A stretch of DNA of 42,662 bases from contig NZ_LXEU01000065.1 in assembly GCF_001654985.1 (NCBI RefSeq), forward strand, positions 1 through 42,662, written 5' to 3'. Below are positions 5,681 to 13,906 of the stretch, piece by piece (within the stretch, counting starts at the first letter, position 1; every line of letters begins with the position of its first letter). Source of the DNA: Kluyvera georgiana ATCC 51603 (GTDB taxonomy: Bacteria > Pseudomonadota > Gammaproteobacteria > Enterobacterales > Enterobacteriaceae). Both the position numbers and the translations under genes were made by a program. The notes under the pieces were generated by a model that was given only the letters and a program-made list of their open reading frames with translations, was not told the origin of the DNA and searched no databases.

Positions 5681-6364
5681 ATGCCTGGCATGATTAACCA
5701 CGAAAAAGCCTTTGTTAAGTTGTTCAGTCAGACGGCCCGGTATCATCACCGGTTTAAAGTGTTTGAAGACTTCATCAGCTGCAGCGTCATCGCGCTGGAA
5801 AACCGGCTTCACTTCAGTGAAGCGCAGGAGCAAAAGTATCTGCGTATAGTCGGTGGATACGAAAAGGAGGACGTCACGCGCATGGCGCAGCTGCTGGCCC
5901 ACGTTGTTAACGGGCTGGGTGAAGCGCCCGGGGACTTCCTTGGCCGCGTCTTTATGCAGCTGGAGCTGGGTGACAAATACAGGGGGCAGTTTTTCACGCC
6001 CTGGGACGTGGCCAGAATGATGGCGGCCATGCAGCTGGGCGACACTGAAGCGTTGTTCCGTGACAAACCCTTCATCACCCTGAGTGAACCTGCGTGCGGT
6101 GCCGGCTGCATGGTGCTGGCATTTGCTGATGTTCTGCAAAAGGCGGGGTGGCCACCGCACCGGTATCTGTGGGTATCCGCGACAGATATCGATCCGCTTG
6201 CGGCCGGAATGGCTTACATACAGCTGTCCCTGTGCGGGATTGCCGGCGAAGTGGTGGTAGGTAATACCCTGGCGAATGAACGACGCCGGATACTCTATAC
6301 CCCCGGGCACTATCTCGGCGGCTGGCCTGTTCGTCTGGATCCACGGTACTTGCAGGCGGCATAA
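5681..6364 (+). CDS. N6-adenine methylase-like protein without a visible catalytic NPPY motif, 227 aa
   Basis: The central part matches type I-like N6 DNA methyltransferases: GQFFTPWDVARMM (about residues 104-116) and a SAM-binding motif I variant, SEPACGAGC (about 132-140), followed by ATDIDPLAAGMAYIQLSL. In active N6-adenine methylases a motif IV (N/D-P-P-Y/F) follows about 30-50 residues later. Here the protein continues VVVGNTLANERRRILYTPGHYLGGW and ends with no NPPY-like motif. At 227 aa it is far shorter than HsdM. It may bind SAM or DNA without methylating, or belong to a short plasmid/ICE family annotated as methylase. GGAG at 5670-5673 supports the ATG at 5681. An intrinsic terminator follows. 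Confidence 0.78.
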   Translation: MPGMINHEKAFVKLFSQTARYHHRFKVFEDFISCSVIALENRLHFSEAQEQKYLRIVGGYEKEDVTRMAQLLAHVVNGLGEAPGDFLGRVFMQLELGDKYRGQFFTPWDVARMMAAMQLGDTEALFRDKPFITLSEPACGAGCMVLAFADVLQKAGWPPHRYLWVSATDIDPLAAGMAYIQLSLCGIAGEVVVGNTLANERRRILYTPGHYLGGWPVRLDPRYLQAA

Positions 6365-6374
6365 TCACATCCAC

Positions 6375-6399
6375 ACGCTCCCGCCCGGGAGCGTTTTTT
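6375..6399 (+). terminator. Intrinsic terminator after the methylase-like gene
   Basis: ACGCTCCCG (6375-6383) is a perfect 9-base inverted repeat with CGGGAGCGT (6386-6394), followed by a run of T to 6399. The following stretch to 6492 carries no competing-helix leader of the kind seen upstream. Confidence 0.8.
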
Positions 6400-6492
6400 A
6401 TTTCTGAAGCACGGTATCTGGTTTTTTATCGTAGTGAACTCTTCCCGCTGTCAGGCTGTTTTTTTTCACATCTGCTGCTGCGGGAGAACACA

Positions 6493-8001
6493 GTGACCTG
6501 GAAAACAACAGCCGAACAAAACGCCATCATCGAATGGAAGGGTAATCATCTTGTGGTAAATGCGTTTGCAGGCACAGGCAAAACCTCCACGTTAGTGAAC
6601 TACGCTGAAGCCAACCCGGAAAGTAAGATGCTTTACCTTGCCTATAATCGCGCTGTGCGGGATGAGGCTGAACGCAAATTCCCCTATAACGTAGAGTGTA
6701 AAACGTCGCATCAGCTGGCATGGGCCCGTTTCGGCAGGCATTTCCGTGACCGGCTGACAGCCAGTCTGCGCATTACGGATGTGGCCCGCAAGCTCAATAC
6801 CCGCCACTGGCCGCTGGCGCGGCTGGCGCTAAGCGGGCTGAACATGTTCCTCTGCAGTGCAGATACTGAGCCGGGGCTGATACATCTGCCGTCTGAGGAT
6901 GATCGCCACGGTCTCGATGCCGGTAAAATTCTGGGGGCAATCCAAATCCTCTGGTATGAAATGAGCCGTACTGATTCAACCTTTCCCGTCACGCACGACA
7001 CCTACCTTAAACTTTTCCAGCTTTCACATCCTGATTTATCAACACGCTGGGATACCATCCTTTTCGATGAGGCGCAGGACGCTAACCCGGTGACCAGTGC
7101 GTTTGTACTGAATCAGCCCTGCCGGGTCATCCTGGTCGGCGACCGCTACCAGCAGATTTACCGCTTTCGCGGGGCGGATAACGCGCTCAATGCCCCTCAG
7201 CTGGCGCAGGCAGACAAATTGTGGCTGACGGCGAGTTTTCGTTTTGGCCCTGAGGTCGCGCGTATGGCCAACATCCTGCTGGACCGTGCCGGTGAAGATA
7301 AACAGGTAACAGGCAACGGGGGGGAAGACAGTGTGGTGACCCGAATTCCGGAGGGAACTGAGCACATTGCTGTACTGAGCCGGACGGTATCCGGTGTGAT
7401 TGGGAGTGCTTTAACGGCAAGTCTCATGGAGAAAAAGGTCTTCTGGGTCGGCGGGATTGAAGGCTACAAGACCGAAGAGCTTGAGGATCTGTACTGGTTC
7501 TCCGCCGATATGCCTGAAAAGATGCAGTCCCCGCGCTTCAGCCGGGACTACCGGGATTTTGACGAGTACTGCTCGATAGCCAAAGCCACGCAGGACGTGG
7601 AGATGAACCAGGCTATTCGCCTGCTCGATGACTTTTTCCCGCTCCCTCAAAAGCTGGCCATTATGCGCCGTCAGGTCGTCACTCATGAAAAAGAGGCTCA
7701 GGTCACGGTTTCAACCGCACACCGCAGCAAGGGGCTCGAATGGCCGGTGGTGATGCTGAGTGAGGATTTTACCGACATTACCGACCCGCTTCTTTCGCAG
7801 GATGAGCGGCAGGATGAGACCAACCTGCTGTACGTGGCTGTCACCCGGGCCAGAAGAACGCTCGTGCTTAACGAGTTGATGCGCTGGCTGAGCGATGAAG
7901 GCGGGAAAAACCGCGAGACGACGTACGAAACCGTACCGTCCGGAAATGGAGAGAGTGCCGACAGCCACGAAGAAACGGGAAAAACTTCTGAGAATGAGTA
8001 A
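6493..8001 (+). CDS. UvrD/PcrA-like superfamily 1A DNA helicase, 502 aa
   Basis: All core SF1A helicase motifs are visible: Walker A NAFAGTGKTST (about residues 23-33), motif II FDEAQD (about 191-196), motif III VGDRYQQIYRFRGA (about 215-228), motif V VSTAHRSKGLEWPVV and motif VI NLLYVAVTRARRTL in the C-terminal third. The protein is 502 aa, shorter than UvrD (about 720), as in small phage and ICE helicases. It probably unwinds DNA from 3' to 5' using ATP during element replication, repair or transfer; that role is inferred from position. The GTG start at 6493 is used with GGGAG at 6482-6486. The C-terminal tail (from about residue 475) is hydrophilic. The relaxase-like gene begins 66 bp downstream. 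Confidence 0.9.
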   Translation: MTWKTTAEQNAIIEWKGNHLVVNAFAGTGKTSTLVNYAEANPESKMLYLAYNRAVRDEAERKFPYNVECKTSHQLAWARFGRHFRDRLTASLRITDVARKLNTRHWPLARLALSGLNMFLCSADTEPGLIHLPSEDDRHGLDAGKILGAIQILWYEMSRTDSTFPVTHDTYLKLFQLSHPDLSTRWDTILFDEAQDANPVTSAFVLNQPCRVILVGDRYQQIYRFRGADNALNAPQLAQADKLWLTASFRFGPEVARMANILLDRAGEDKQVTGNGGEDSVVTRIPEGTEHIAVLSRTVSGVIGSALTASLMEKKVFWVGGIEGYKTEELEDLYWFSADMPEKMQSPRFSRDYRDFDEYCSIAKATQDVEMNQAIRLLDDFFPLPQKLAIMRRQVVTHEKEAQVTVSTAHRSKGLEWPVVMLSEDFTDITDPLLSQDERQDETNLLYVAVTRARRTLVLNELMRWLSDEGGKNRETTYETVPSGNGESADSHEETGKTSENE

Positions 8002-8067
8002 CTGGTTTTTTATGGTGAAGCGCGGGGAGTGTCACAACACTGGGCAGCCCTATACCAGGAGAAAATC

Positions 8068-9711
8068 ATGCGCGACAGAATCAGGACTCTGAGGTTTCTG
8101 TTTTCAAAAGGTGAACCGGAACCAGCACGTCATGTATCCGCTTTCACACCTGCCGGCTACCACGCTCCGCGTACGGTCGATACGCTGTGCTGTAGCCCGT
8201 TGAGAAAAACCTGCCTGCAACAAATATGGGAAAACAGCTCACTTCCGGCGGATGTTTATCACCGGTTTTATATAACGCCACTGCATGGCTTACTGGCCAG
8301 GGTACAGAATGTGCCGGCAACACAGCAGGGAAGGTGGTCGCAGTCAGACGGCTTCGGGGACCTTACGCTGCAGTTCACAACCTGTGCGGTCAGACTGGCC
8401 AAAGGATACATGTTTCCACCCGGAGCTGCGCCAGAAGAGCAGGCAGAGCAAAACGTGATGTGGAATACGGTCATTTTCTGGTCTGCACTGTTCTGGCATT
8501 TGCCGCTCCTGGCGTCTCTGGAGGGGGAGCTGCTTGATGGTAAAAGCTGGCTTCCGGGAATAACCGTTCCGGACTCGCCTTATCGATTTCGCTTCCGGGA
8601 AGCTGACAACTCCTCAGCTTTTGCAGCGCTGGCAGCCGGACAACTTATGCCAGCGGAAGCGACAGGCTGGCTGGCAGAAAATCCCGAAGCTCTGGGCAAT
8701 CTTGCCGGGGCCTTATGGAACCAGCATCCGGCAATGCCGTTGATCCGAAGCCTGATGAAACAAGCAGCTGAGAAAACAGAGTCTCCTCTGATGGAGAGGA
8801 AACCTGCGGAAATTTTAGGTTCTTATGCAGGTGAAATTCCAGTAAATACAGCCCTTTCAAATGAGGGGGGCGCTACGGTTTTACCTACAGATATGTTATC
8901 TGAACAAACAGCTCTGAGCGGGGCAACTGATCCATCTTCCCCTGAGATCTTTACACTTGCCACAGGTATTGATAACCCCACTCAGCTTAGTGATTCACCA
9001 GTTAAAAGCCGTGAAGAAAACGAAGCAGAAAGTGTTTTAAGCGAAATCGAAAAAAGTACTGGCTCTGACTCTCTGCCCTCTGAAGATGATGCTGATGCTC
9101 TCCTTTCTCTTTTCGACATGTCAGGAGATGCTAAAGCTTCAGAAAATGAAGGTGAGGTACAGGCAGGCGTGTCCGTTGTGATTGCAGAGGAACAGCAATC
9201 GTCAGAACCCCTTGAAAAGATAGAAGACCCCGCAAATGAAAAGGAACCGTCTGCAAAAGGAAACTCGGACTATTCTCAGGTTGCAATTGTTAACAAATGT
9301 GATGAAAGATCAGATTCCGTACCCGTAGCAGTCTCCGGTACTGACGTAGCGGAAGGAGAACAGTTTTTTGACTGGCTCCGGGAGGGACTCAATCGGGGAG
9401 ATATTAGTTTTAATGGTAAAGCAGACAAAATCCATGTTATTGCCGGCTATGTCTTTTTACCCGTCCCCGGTATCTTTTTCGACTACCTTAAGGCCACTGG
9501 TTCGACTATTCAACGGGAAAGCATTCAGGCTTCTTTTGAGCGACTTAACCTGCATAAGCGTCGTGATAACAGGAGATTTTATTTTGCTCAGCTTTACGAT
9601 ACACCCGACAAGTCCGGGAGGTTCAAACGGGTAAAAGGCTACCTGGTGAAAAGCAGGCGGGTATACAGAAAGACCATCCCTCAGGACAGTCAGTTCATTT
9701 TGTTCCCCTGA
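8068..9711 (+). CDS. MOBH/TraI_2-type relaxase homologue with degenerate catalytic motifs, 547 aa
   Basis: The N-terminal domain (to about residue 250) follows the TraI_2 (ICE relaxase, PFL_4751-like) pattern: QIWENSSLPADVYHRFYITPLHGLLARVQ, then PAT, a GYMFPPGAAPEEQ segment and WNTVIFWSALFWHLP. The C-terminal domain (about 450-547) is DUF1528-like: FFDWLREGLNRGDISFN, VFLPVPGIFFDYL and YLVKSRRVYRKTI. Between them is a Ser/Glu-rich, low-complexity linker of about 200 residues, in DNA that looks richer in A+T. In active MOBH relaxases the first domain carries HH, GGLLxH and HD metal-binding motifs; here the aligned positions read GRWSQ, DGFGDL and FWHLP, so they are lost. ATG 8068 is preferred over GTG 8029, with AGGAG at 8057-8061. 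Position next to the integrase fits this family. Confidence 0.8.
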   Translation: MRDRIRTLRFLFSKGEPEPARHVSAFTPAGYHAPRTVDTLCCSPLRKTCLQQIWENSSLPADVYHRFYITPLHGLLARVQNVPATQQGRWSQSDGFGDLTLQFTTCAVRLAKGYMFPPGAAPEEQAEQNVMWNTVIFWSALFWHLPLLASLEGELLDGKSWLPGITVPDSPYRFRFREADNSSAFAALAAGQLMPAEATGWLAENPEALGNLAGALWNQHPAMPLIRSLMKQAAEKTESPLMERKPAEILGSYAGEIPVNTALSNEGGATVLPTDMLSEQTALSGATDPSSPEIFTLATGIDNPTQLSDSPVKSREENEAESVLSEIEKSTGSDSLPSEDDADALLSLFDMSGDAKASENEGEVQAGVSVVIAEEQQSSEPLEKIEDPANEKEPSAKGNSDYSQVAIVNKCDERSDSVPVAVSGTDVAEGEQFFDWLREGLNRGDISFNGKADKIHVIAGYVFLPVPGIFFDYLKATGSTIQRESIQASFERLNLHKRRDNRRFYFAQLYDTPDKSGRFKRVKGYLVKSRRVYRKTIPQDSQFILFP

Positions 9712-9768
9712 CCACAACGTCGGTCTGACATCTGGTGCGTTACTGTTACTAAGAGAGGAATGGAAAAA

Positions 9769-10770
9769 ATGAACGAAAATAGTGCTGACTGGCTCTGGCA
9801 GGAACTTATGGATGAGTACTTTTTCTGTAAATCGCTGCGCGAAGATACCGAGTGGAGTTATAAGAAGGTTGTTCGTGGTTTCAGGAAGCATATCGGGGAA
9901 GCCTGTCCGCCTTACGGCATAACCAGTCGCGATGTGCTTGAGTGGCGAAGGCATGTGCTCAAGAAGCAGTGCCTTTCTGCACATACCTGGAACAATAAGG
10001 TCAGCCATATGCGTGCCCTGTATAATTTTGCCATCACTTCTCAACTGACGAACTTAAGTAAAAATCCCTTCAATGGCGTATCGGTCAAACAGGACAAGAA
10101 GCGTAAAAAAACGCTAACAAAAAACCAGATGACAAAAATCTGGCTAACTATGCAGCAATTTGCTTCTGAGCCCAGAACCGAATCTAAATGCGCTCTGAGG
10201 CCAGTATGGTACTGGCTGACTGTCCTGGACACCTTGCGTTACACTGGTATGCGGCAAAATCAACTGCTCCATATACGTCTAAAAGATGTGTCTCTTGACG
10301 ATGGGTGGATTGAATTAAGAGCGGAAGGCAGTAAAACGTACCGGGAATGGCGGGTTCCCGTTGTCAGTCATTTACGACCGAGACTGGAAGCATTGCTTCA
10401 GCGTGCAAGGGACTGCGGTGCCGGCAATAATGATGCGCTTTTTCACTATGAGCGGTTTGTCTCTTCGCCTGCAGAAAGGGCGTCTCTTTCGGAAAAACCA
10501 TCGCTGCAACCGTTACGCTCTTTTTTTCGTAGACTGTCAAAAGAGTGCGGATTTGATGTTTCTCCCCACCGGTTCAGGCACACCCTTGCCACGACACTGA
10601 TGAGCTCGCCTGAACGAAACCTGCAGCTGGTTAAGGGATTGCTGGGGCACCGCAACGTGAGTACAACAATGGAATATGTTGATATCAGTATGGATATTGT
10701 GAGCCAGGCGCTGGAAAAGGAAATGGCACTTTACACCGATAAGGCTGAAGAGATGTTTTACAATGGTTGA
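9769..10770 (+). CDS. int: Tyrosine recombinase (integrase) of the element, 333 aa
   Basis: An N-terminal SAM-like DNA-binding domain (ELMDEYFFCKSLREDTEWSYKKV) precedes a catalytic domain with the tyrosine-recombinase signature: Arg in YTGMRQNQLLHIRL, HRFRHTLATTLM (His-x-x-Arg), LLGHRNVSTTMEYV with the His and the nucleophile Tyr. All catalytic residues appear intact, so the enzyme should be active. It would integrate and excise the element at the 3' end of tRNA-Phe, 182 bp downstream of its stop. The ATG at 9769 is preferred over 9760, because GAGG at 9755-9758 then has normal spacing. No excisionase gene was seen in the window. Confidence 0.93.
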   Translation: MNENSADWLWQELMDEYFFCKSLREDTEWSYKKVVRGFRKHIGEACPPYGITSRDVLEWRRHVLKKQCLSAHTWNNKVSHMRALYNFAITSQLTNLSKNPFNGVSVKQDKKRKKTLTKNQMTKIWLTMQQFASEPRTESKCALRPVWYWLTVLDTLRYTGMRQNQLLHIRLKDVSLDDGWIELRAEGSKTYREWRVPVVSHLRPRLEALLQRARDCGAGNNDALFHYERFVSSPAERASLSEKPSLQPLRSFFRRLSKECGFDVSPHRFRHTLATTLMSSPERNLQLVKGLLGHRNVSTTMEYVDISMDIVSQALEKEMALYTDKAEEMFYNG

Positions 10771-10805
10771 CATTCAGTCACGTCATTGTAATTATTCACA
10801 GTGAT

Positions 10806-10837
10806 CGAGAAAAGGGAGCCTGTGTCAGCAGGCTCCC
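10806..10837 (-). terminator. Probable terminator for the pheU transcript, supplied by the element
   Basis: GGGAGCCTG (10814-10822) and CAGGCTCCC (10829-10837) form a perfect 9 bp stem. Read on the minus strand the stem is followed by TTTTC, so it would stop leftward transcription from pheU. Since element DNA begins at the tRNA 3' end, this terminator belongs to the element. Confidence 0.6.
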
Positions 10838-10951
10838 TAATCGAGAGGGTAACTTCTTGATGTATGCTGATGTGAGGATCAACATCAACAAGTACCACTC
10901 CCGTTAAACGCCCGTCAGTTTTCTCACCTCTGACCAGCGTGCTTCGAATAG

Positions 10952-11027
10952 TGGTGCCCGGAGGCGGAATCGAACCACCGACACGGGGATTTTCAATCCC
11001 CTGCTCTACCGACTGAGCTATCCGGGC
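10952..11027 (-). tRNA. pheU: tRNA-Phe (GAA), integration site of the element
   Basis: The minus strand reads a complete 76-base tRNA. The acceptor stem is GCCCGGA/TCCGGGC with an encoded ACCA end, the D-arm is AGCTCAGTCGGTAGAGC, the anticodon is GAA in GGGGATTGAAAATCCCC, and the T-loop is GGTTCGATTCC. The location between the element and yjdC matches pheU of E. coli, a known insertion site for SPI-7-type islands. The element joins at its 3' end and restores the full gene including CCA, as expected for tRNA-targeting integrases. Confidence 0.97.
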
Positions 11028-11037
11028 AACGGAGCGC

Positions 11038-11066
11038 ATTAAACCGTAGTCGCTCTCTCGCGTCAA
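11038..11066 (-). promoter_or_regulatory. pheU promoter
   Basis: On the minus strand TTGACG (11066-11061) and TTTAAT (11043-11038) are separated by 17 bp. A G+C-rich GCGCTCC discriminator follows, typical of stringently controlled tRNA promoters. Confidence 0.75.
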
Positions 11067-11186
11067 CCAAAATCAGCGAAAAACGGTTCAACTGCTTACT
11101 ATTGCGGCAATCTGCGCGTTCACGCTGCGCGATGGCGCAAATCGAGCAGCAAGCGGTCAGTCATCCGCGTGGCCAGGCATGCTGGC

Positions 11187-11762
11187 CTAGGTCAGCGCGC
11201 CGTTTTGCCGGCACTGGGCGAAACGCAGAATGTCTTCGGCAAGACGATAGGCGGTGTCCACATCAACCTGGCTGCGATTGACCAGCATGCGGCTGAGGCA
11301 GCCTTCCAGCACCAGCTCCATCTGTTTCGCCACCATCGTGGGGTCGTCCACTTCCAGCTGGGTCAGCAGCTCATGAGTGAAGTGGAATGCGGCCTGCTTC
11401 TGCTGGTTGGCGAGCTGATGAATCGGGTGTTCGGCGTCCGGGTAGAAGGTGCAGGCGGCGATAAACAGGCAGCCGGGGTAGCGGTTTTTGGTCACGCAGT
11501 TGGTCAACGCCGGATAGCGAGCCAGCAGTTTCTCTTCGGCGGTCATCTCTTCGTTGAGCATCAGCTGGCGACGCCAGGTCTCTACCTGTTGGCTTAAATA
11601 GCGCAGCGCGTCATACAGCAGCGCTTCGCTGTCCGGCCAGAAGCGTCGCAGTTCATCGAGTGGACGGTCCACGCGCTCGGCCACCATCTCCAGCGTGGTG
11701 CTTGCAATCCCTTCTTGCTCAAGGAGCTGCAGGGCTTCTCCTAATACATCTTCGCGTTGCAC
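11187..11762 (-). CDS. yjdC: TetR/AcrR-family transcriptional regulator YjdC
   Basis: The 191-residue protein has an N-terminal TetR helix-turn-helix (about residues 5-50; [48 protein letters not shown]) and an all-helical C-terminal ligand-binding/dimer domain with a CLFIAAC segment in the middle. Length and sequence fit YjdC of enterobacteria, and it lies immediately downstream of dsbD on the same strand, as in E. coli. Targets and ligand are not known to me. The start at 11762 is used, giving [10 protein letters not shown]. The 45 bp gap to dsbD suggests co-transcription with cutA-dsbD. Confidence 0.88.
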   Translation of the reverse strand: MQREDVLGEALQLLEQEGIASTTLEMVAERVDRPLDELRRFWPDSEALLYDALRYLSQQVETWRRQLMLNEEMTAEEKLLARYPALTNCVTKNRYPGCLFIAACTFYPDAEHPIHQLANQQKQAAFHFTHELLTQLEVDDPTMVAKQMELVLEGCLSRMLVNRSQVDVDTAYRLAEDILRFAQCRQNGALT

Positions 11763-11807
11763 GGTATTCTCCTCCGTTCCCGACGGCTATCCGTCTCAAA
11801 GTGTTGT

Positions 11808-13493
11808 CTACGGTTGGCGATCGCGCAAATGCGCGCGGAACGCGGCGGCGTCCATAAAGCCGGTCACCCGTAGGGCGGGCTGCTCGTTGCCGTCTTCATC
11901 AAAGAAGAGGATGGTCGGCAAGCCCAGTACCTGTAAATGTTTTAGCAGCGCCACGTCCTGTGCGCTGTTAGCCGTCACATCGGCCTGTAACAGTACCGTA
12001 TTTTGCAGCGCCTGCTGCACCTGCGGGTCGCTGAAGGTGTACTTCTCAAACTCTTTGCAGGCGACGCACCAGTCGGCGTAGAGATCGAGCATCACCGGTT
12101 TACCGCGGGCGTTAGCCAGCGCGGCGTTCAGCGACTCGACGTTGCTGATGCGGGTAAAGTTCAGGTGTGCCTGACTCTGCGTGACCGCCTGACCAAAGAC
12201 CCAATCCTGAAGCGGACGCACGCTCACCAGCGCCGCGGCCAGCAGAACAATTTGCCCGATGCGCTGCCACGGTTTGTTCAGCCCGAGGCTGGTGATAAAT
12301 GCCCAGCCGAAGAACGCCACGCCGAGCATCGACCACAGCCGCAGCCCCCAGATGTCGCCGATAATGCGTTCCAGCAGGAACACCGGCAGCGCGAGGATGA
12401 CAAAACCAAAGGCAGTTTTGACGTGCGCCATCCACGGCCCGCTTTTTGGCAGCAGACGGTTGCCGAACACGGTGACCAGAATCAGCGGTAGCCCCATGCC
12501 CAGCGCGTAGAGGTACAGCGTACCGCCGCCGAGCCACAGATTACCGCTCTGGGCGATGTACAGCAGAATAGCGCTCAGCGGCGCGGTGGTGCACGGCGAA
12601 CAGATCAGCCCGGCAATCGCCCCCATCGCGAACACGCCGCCGAGGGAACCCCCTTGCTGGCGATTGCTCATCAGGGTCAGGCGGGTTTGCAGCGATGACG
12701 GTAGCTGGAGCGAGAAGGCGCCAAACATTGATAGCGCCAGCAGGACAAACACCGCCGACAGGCCGATCAGCACATACGGGTGCTGCAGCGCGGCCTGAAA
12801 CTGCATCCCGGCGGCAGCGACCACCAGGCCGAGGGCGGTGTAGGTCAGCGCCATGCCCTGCACGTAGATAAAGGCGAGCAGCAGCGCGCGGGCGGTAGAG
12901 AGGCGCTGCTTACCGCCAAGGACAATACCGGAGATCAGCGGGTACATCGGCAGCACGCAGGGGGTGAAGGCGATGCCGATACCGATTAAGAGCGCCCAGA
13001 GGGCAGAGAACGGTAAGTCCGCGCTGGTTTCGCCCCTCACCCCGGAGGGGAGAGGGGGAAGGGCAGAGACCGCGTTCAGCGGCACGGTGCGGGTTTCCGG
13101 CGGGTAGCAGAAACCCGCGTCCGCACAGCCCTGATAGGTCACCGTCAGCGTCGCCCCGTGGCTGGCCTGTGTCAGCGTCACCGGCACGACCAGGTGCTGG
13201 CGATAGATTTCGCTTTTGCCGTAGAACTCGTCGTTATGCGGTTCGCCTTTGGGGAGCTGTAGCGGGGCAATGCTGGCGTTGGCCGGGTTAATTTTGATCT
13301 GCTGGCGATAGAGATAGTAGCCCTCTTTCACCTGCCAGCTCAGATTTACGTCATGCTGGCTCTGCTGAAAATCAAAGGCAAATGCCTGGTCAGCAGGAAT
13401 AAAATTGCTGCGGCCGGGTCCGTCAAACAACCCGGCGGCGAAAGCTGAGGTGCTGCACAGCAGCAGGATCAGCGTAAGGATGCGTTGAGCCAT
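11808..13493 (-). CDS. dsbD: Thiol:disulfide interchange protein DsbD
   Basis: DsbD carries reducing power from cytoplasmic thioredoxin across the inner membrane to periplasmic DsbC, DsbG and CcmG. The 561-residue protein has a signal peptide (residues 1-19, ending SAFA), an N-terminal periplasmic domain with Cys123 and Cys129 (GCADAGFC), a multi-span membrane domain with [10 protein letters not shown] (Cys179) and GLICSPC, and a C-terminal thioredoxin-like domain with CVAC (Cys476 and Cys479). All six redox cysteines are present. The linker between the periplasmic and membrane domains contains PLPSGVRGE (about residues 147-155), encoded by a palindromic repeat unlike the E. coli linker. The gene overlaps the end of cutA by 25 bases, so the two are translationally coupled. 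Confidence 0.97.
   Translation of the reverse strand: MAQRILTLILLLCSTSAFAAGLFDGPGRSNFIPADQAFAFDFQQSQHDVNLSWQVKEGYYLYRQQIKINPANASIAPLQLPKGEPHNDEFYGKSEIYRQHLVVPVTLTQASHGATLTVTYQGCADAGFCYPPETRTVPLNAVSALPPLPSGVRGETSADLPFSALWALLIGIGIAFTPCVLPMYPLISGIVLGGKQRLSTARALLLAFIYVQGMALTYTALGLVVAAAGMQFQAALQHPYVLIGLSAVFVLLALSMFGAFSLQLPSSLQTRLTLMSNRQQGGSLGGVFAMGAIAGLICSPCTTAPLSAILLYIAQSGNLWLGGGTLYLYALGMGLPLILVTVFGNRLLPKSGPWMAHVKTAFGFVILALPVFLLERIIGDIWGLRLWSMLGVAFFGWAFITSLGLNKPWQRIGQIVLLAAALVSVRPLQDWVFGQAVTQSQAHLNFTRISNVESLNAALANARGKPVMLDLYADWCVACKEFEKYTFSDPQVQQALQNTVLLQADVTANSAQDVALLKHLQVLGLPTILFFDEDGNEQPALRVTGFMDAAAFRAHLRDRQP
13033..13058. repeat. Palindromic G/C-rich repeat inside the dsbD linker
   Basis: The plus strand reads CCCCTCACCCCGG then AGGGGAGAGGGGG. 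It shares CCCTCACCCC and GGGAGAGGGGG with the intergenic repeat at 36281-36321. It is in frame in dsbD and encodes the linker peptide PLPSGVRGE. Confidence 0.6.
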
Positions 13494-13792
13494 GAGAGAT
13501 AATCAACATCTGCGTGAGTAACGGGTAACACTAACAGTTCTGGCGTTTGGTACGGGTGATGCGCCTTCAGGCAGTCCAGCAACGCCTGCTGGTGGGCAAG
13601 GTCGGTTTTTAGCAGCATTTGCACTTCATACTCCTGCTCGAGCTTCCCCTCCCAATAGTATAGCGAGGTCGCGCCGGGTAGCAGGGTGGCGCAGGCCGCT
13701 AATTTTTCCGCCAGTACTTTTGCCGCCAGATCCTGGGCGGTGGCTTCATCCGGAGCAGTACAGAGGACCACTACAGCGTCGGGAGTGCTCAT
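13469..13792 (-). CDS. cutA: Divalent-cation tolerance protein CutA
   Basis: CutA is a small PII-like trimeric protein tied by mutation to copper tolerance. The 107-residue product shows the family motifs: [24 protein letters not shown] (residues 11-34), [19 protein letters not shown] in the middle, and [13 protein letters not shown] with YLSWL near the C-terminus. Length is close to the E. coli 112 aa. It is first of the minus-strand cutA-dsbD-yjdC group, with its 3' end overlapping dsbD. Neighbouring dcuA lies about 115 bp upstream on the same strand. Confidence 0.95.
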   Translation of the reverse strand: MSTPDAVVVLCTAPDEATAQDLAAKVLAEKLAACATLLPGATSLYYWEGKLEQEYEVQMLLKTDLAHQQALLDCLKAHHPYQTPELLVLPVTHADVDYLSWLNASLR

Positions 13793-13858
13793 TGTAAACC
13801 TCGTTATTGATGAAAAGAGGCACTATAGCACGGCACCTGGAGAGGGTTGAGTGAATCG

Positions 13859-13879
13859 GGCCGCAGAGCGGCCCGAGCT
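13859..13879 (-). terminator. Possible weak terminator between dcuA and cutA
   Basis: GGGCCGC and GCGGCCC form a 7 bp G+C stem around a 3-base loop, but no U-tract follows on the minus strand. It may only slow transcription or stabilise the 3' end of the dcuA mRNA. Confidence 0.35.
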
Positions 13880-13906
13880 TAACGATTTTTACACGGCGTC
13901 ACAGGG

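Larger units (their letters stand above)
1..10951 (+). mobile_element. Integrase-proximal part of an ICE-like element inserted at pheU
   Basis: A tyrosine integrase gene (9769-10770) points at the 3' end of a tRNA-Phe gene (10952-11027, minus strand). Everything left of the tRNA is foreign to the conserved enterobacterial order, and everything right of it is the normal pheU-yjdC-dsbD order. Element genes are all on the plus strand and include an ArdC-like antirestriction protein, a DUF1281-like protein, a methylase-like protein, a UvrD-like helicase and a TraI_2/DUF1528-type relaxase homologue next to the integrase. This is the layout of SPI-7/PAPI/clc-type elements. No second copy of the tRNA 3' end was seen in the window, so the other attachment site lies to the left of position 1. 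The exact crossover within the tRNA 3' end cannot be set from one junction. Confidence 0.85.

Noticed and set aside
5666..6310. Minus-strand 214 aa open frame opposite the methylase-like gene
   Set aside because: The plus strand carries leader H, a Shine-Dalgarno and methylase motifs; the minus frame has none.
6400..6492. A ninth competing-helix leader before the helicase gene
   Set aside because: Only a short CCCGC/GCGGG match between the upstream region and the Shine-Dalgarno is visible; there is no stem 1 and no strand 1/strand 2 pairing.
9457..10044. Minus-strand 195 aa open frame across the relaxase and integrase genes
   Set aside because: It lies opposite two well-supported genes with recognisable domains, has no Shine-Dalgarno or leader of its own and no recognisable motifs.
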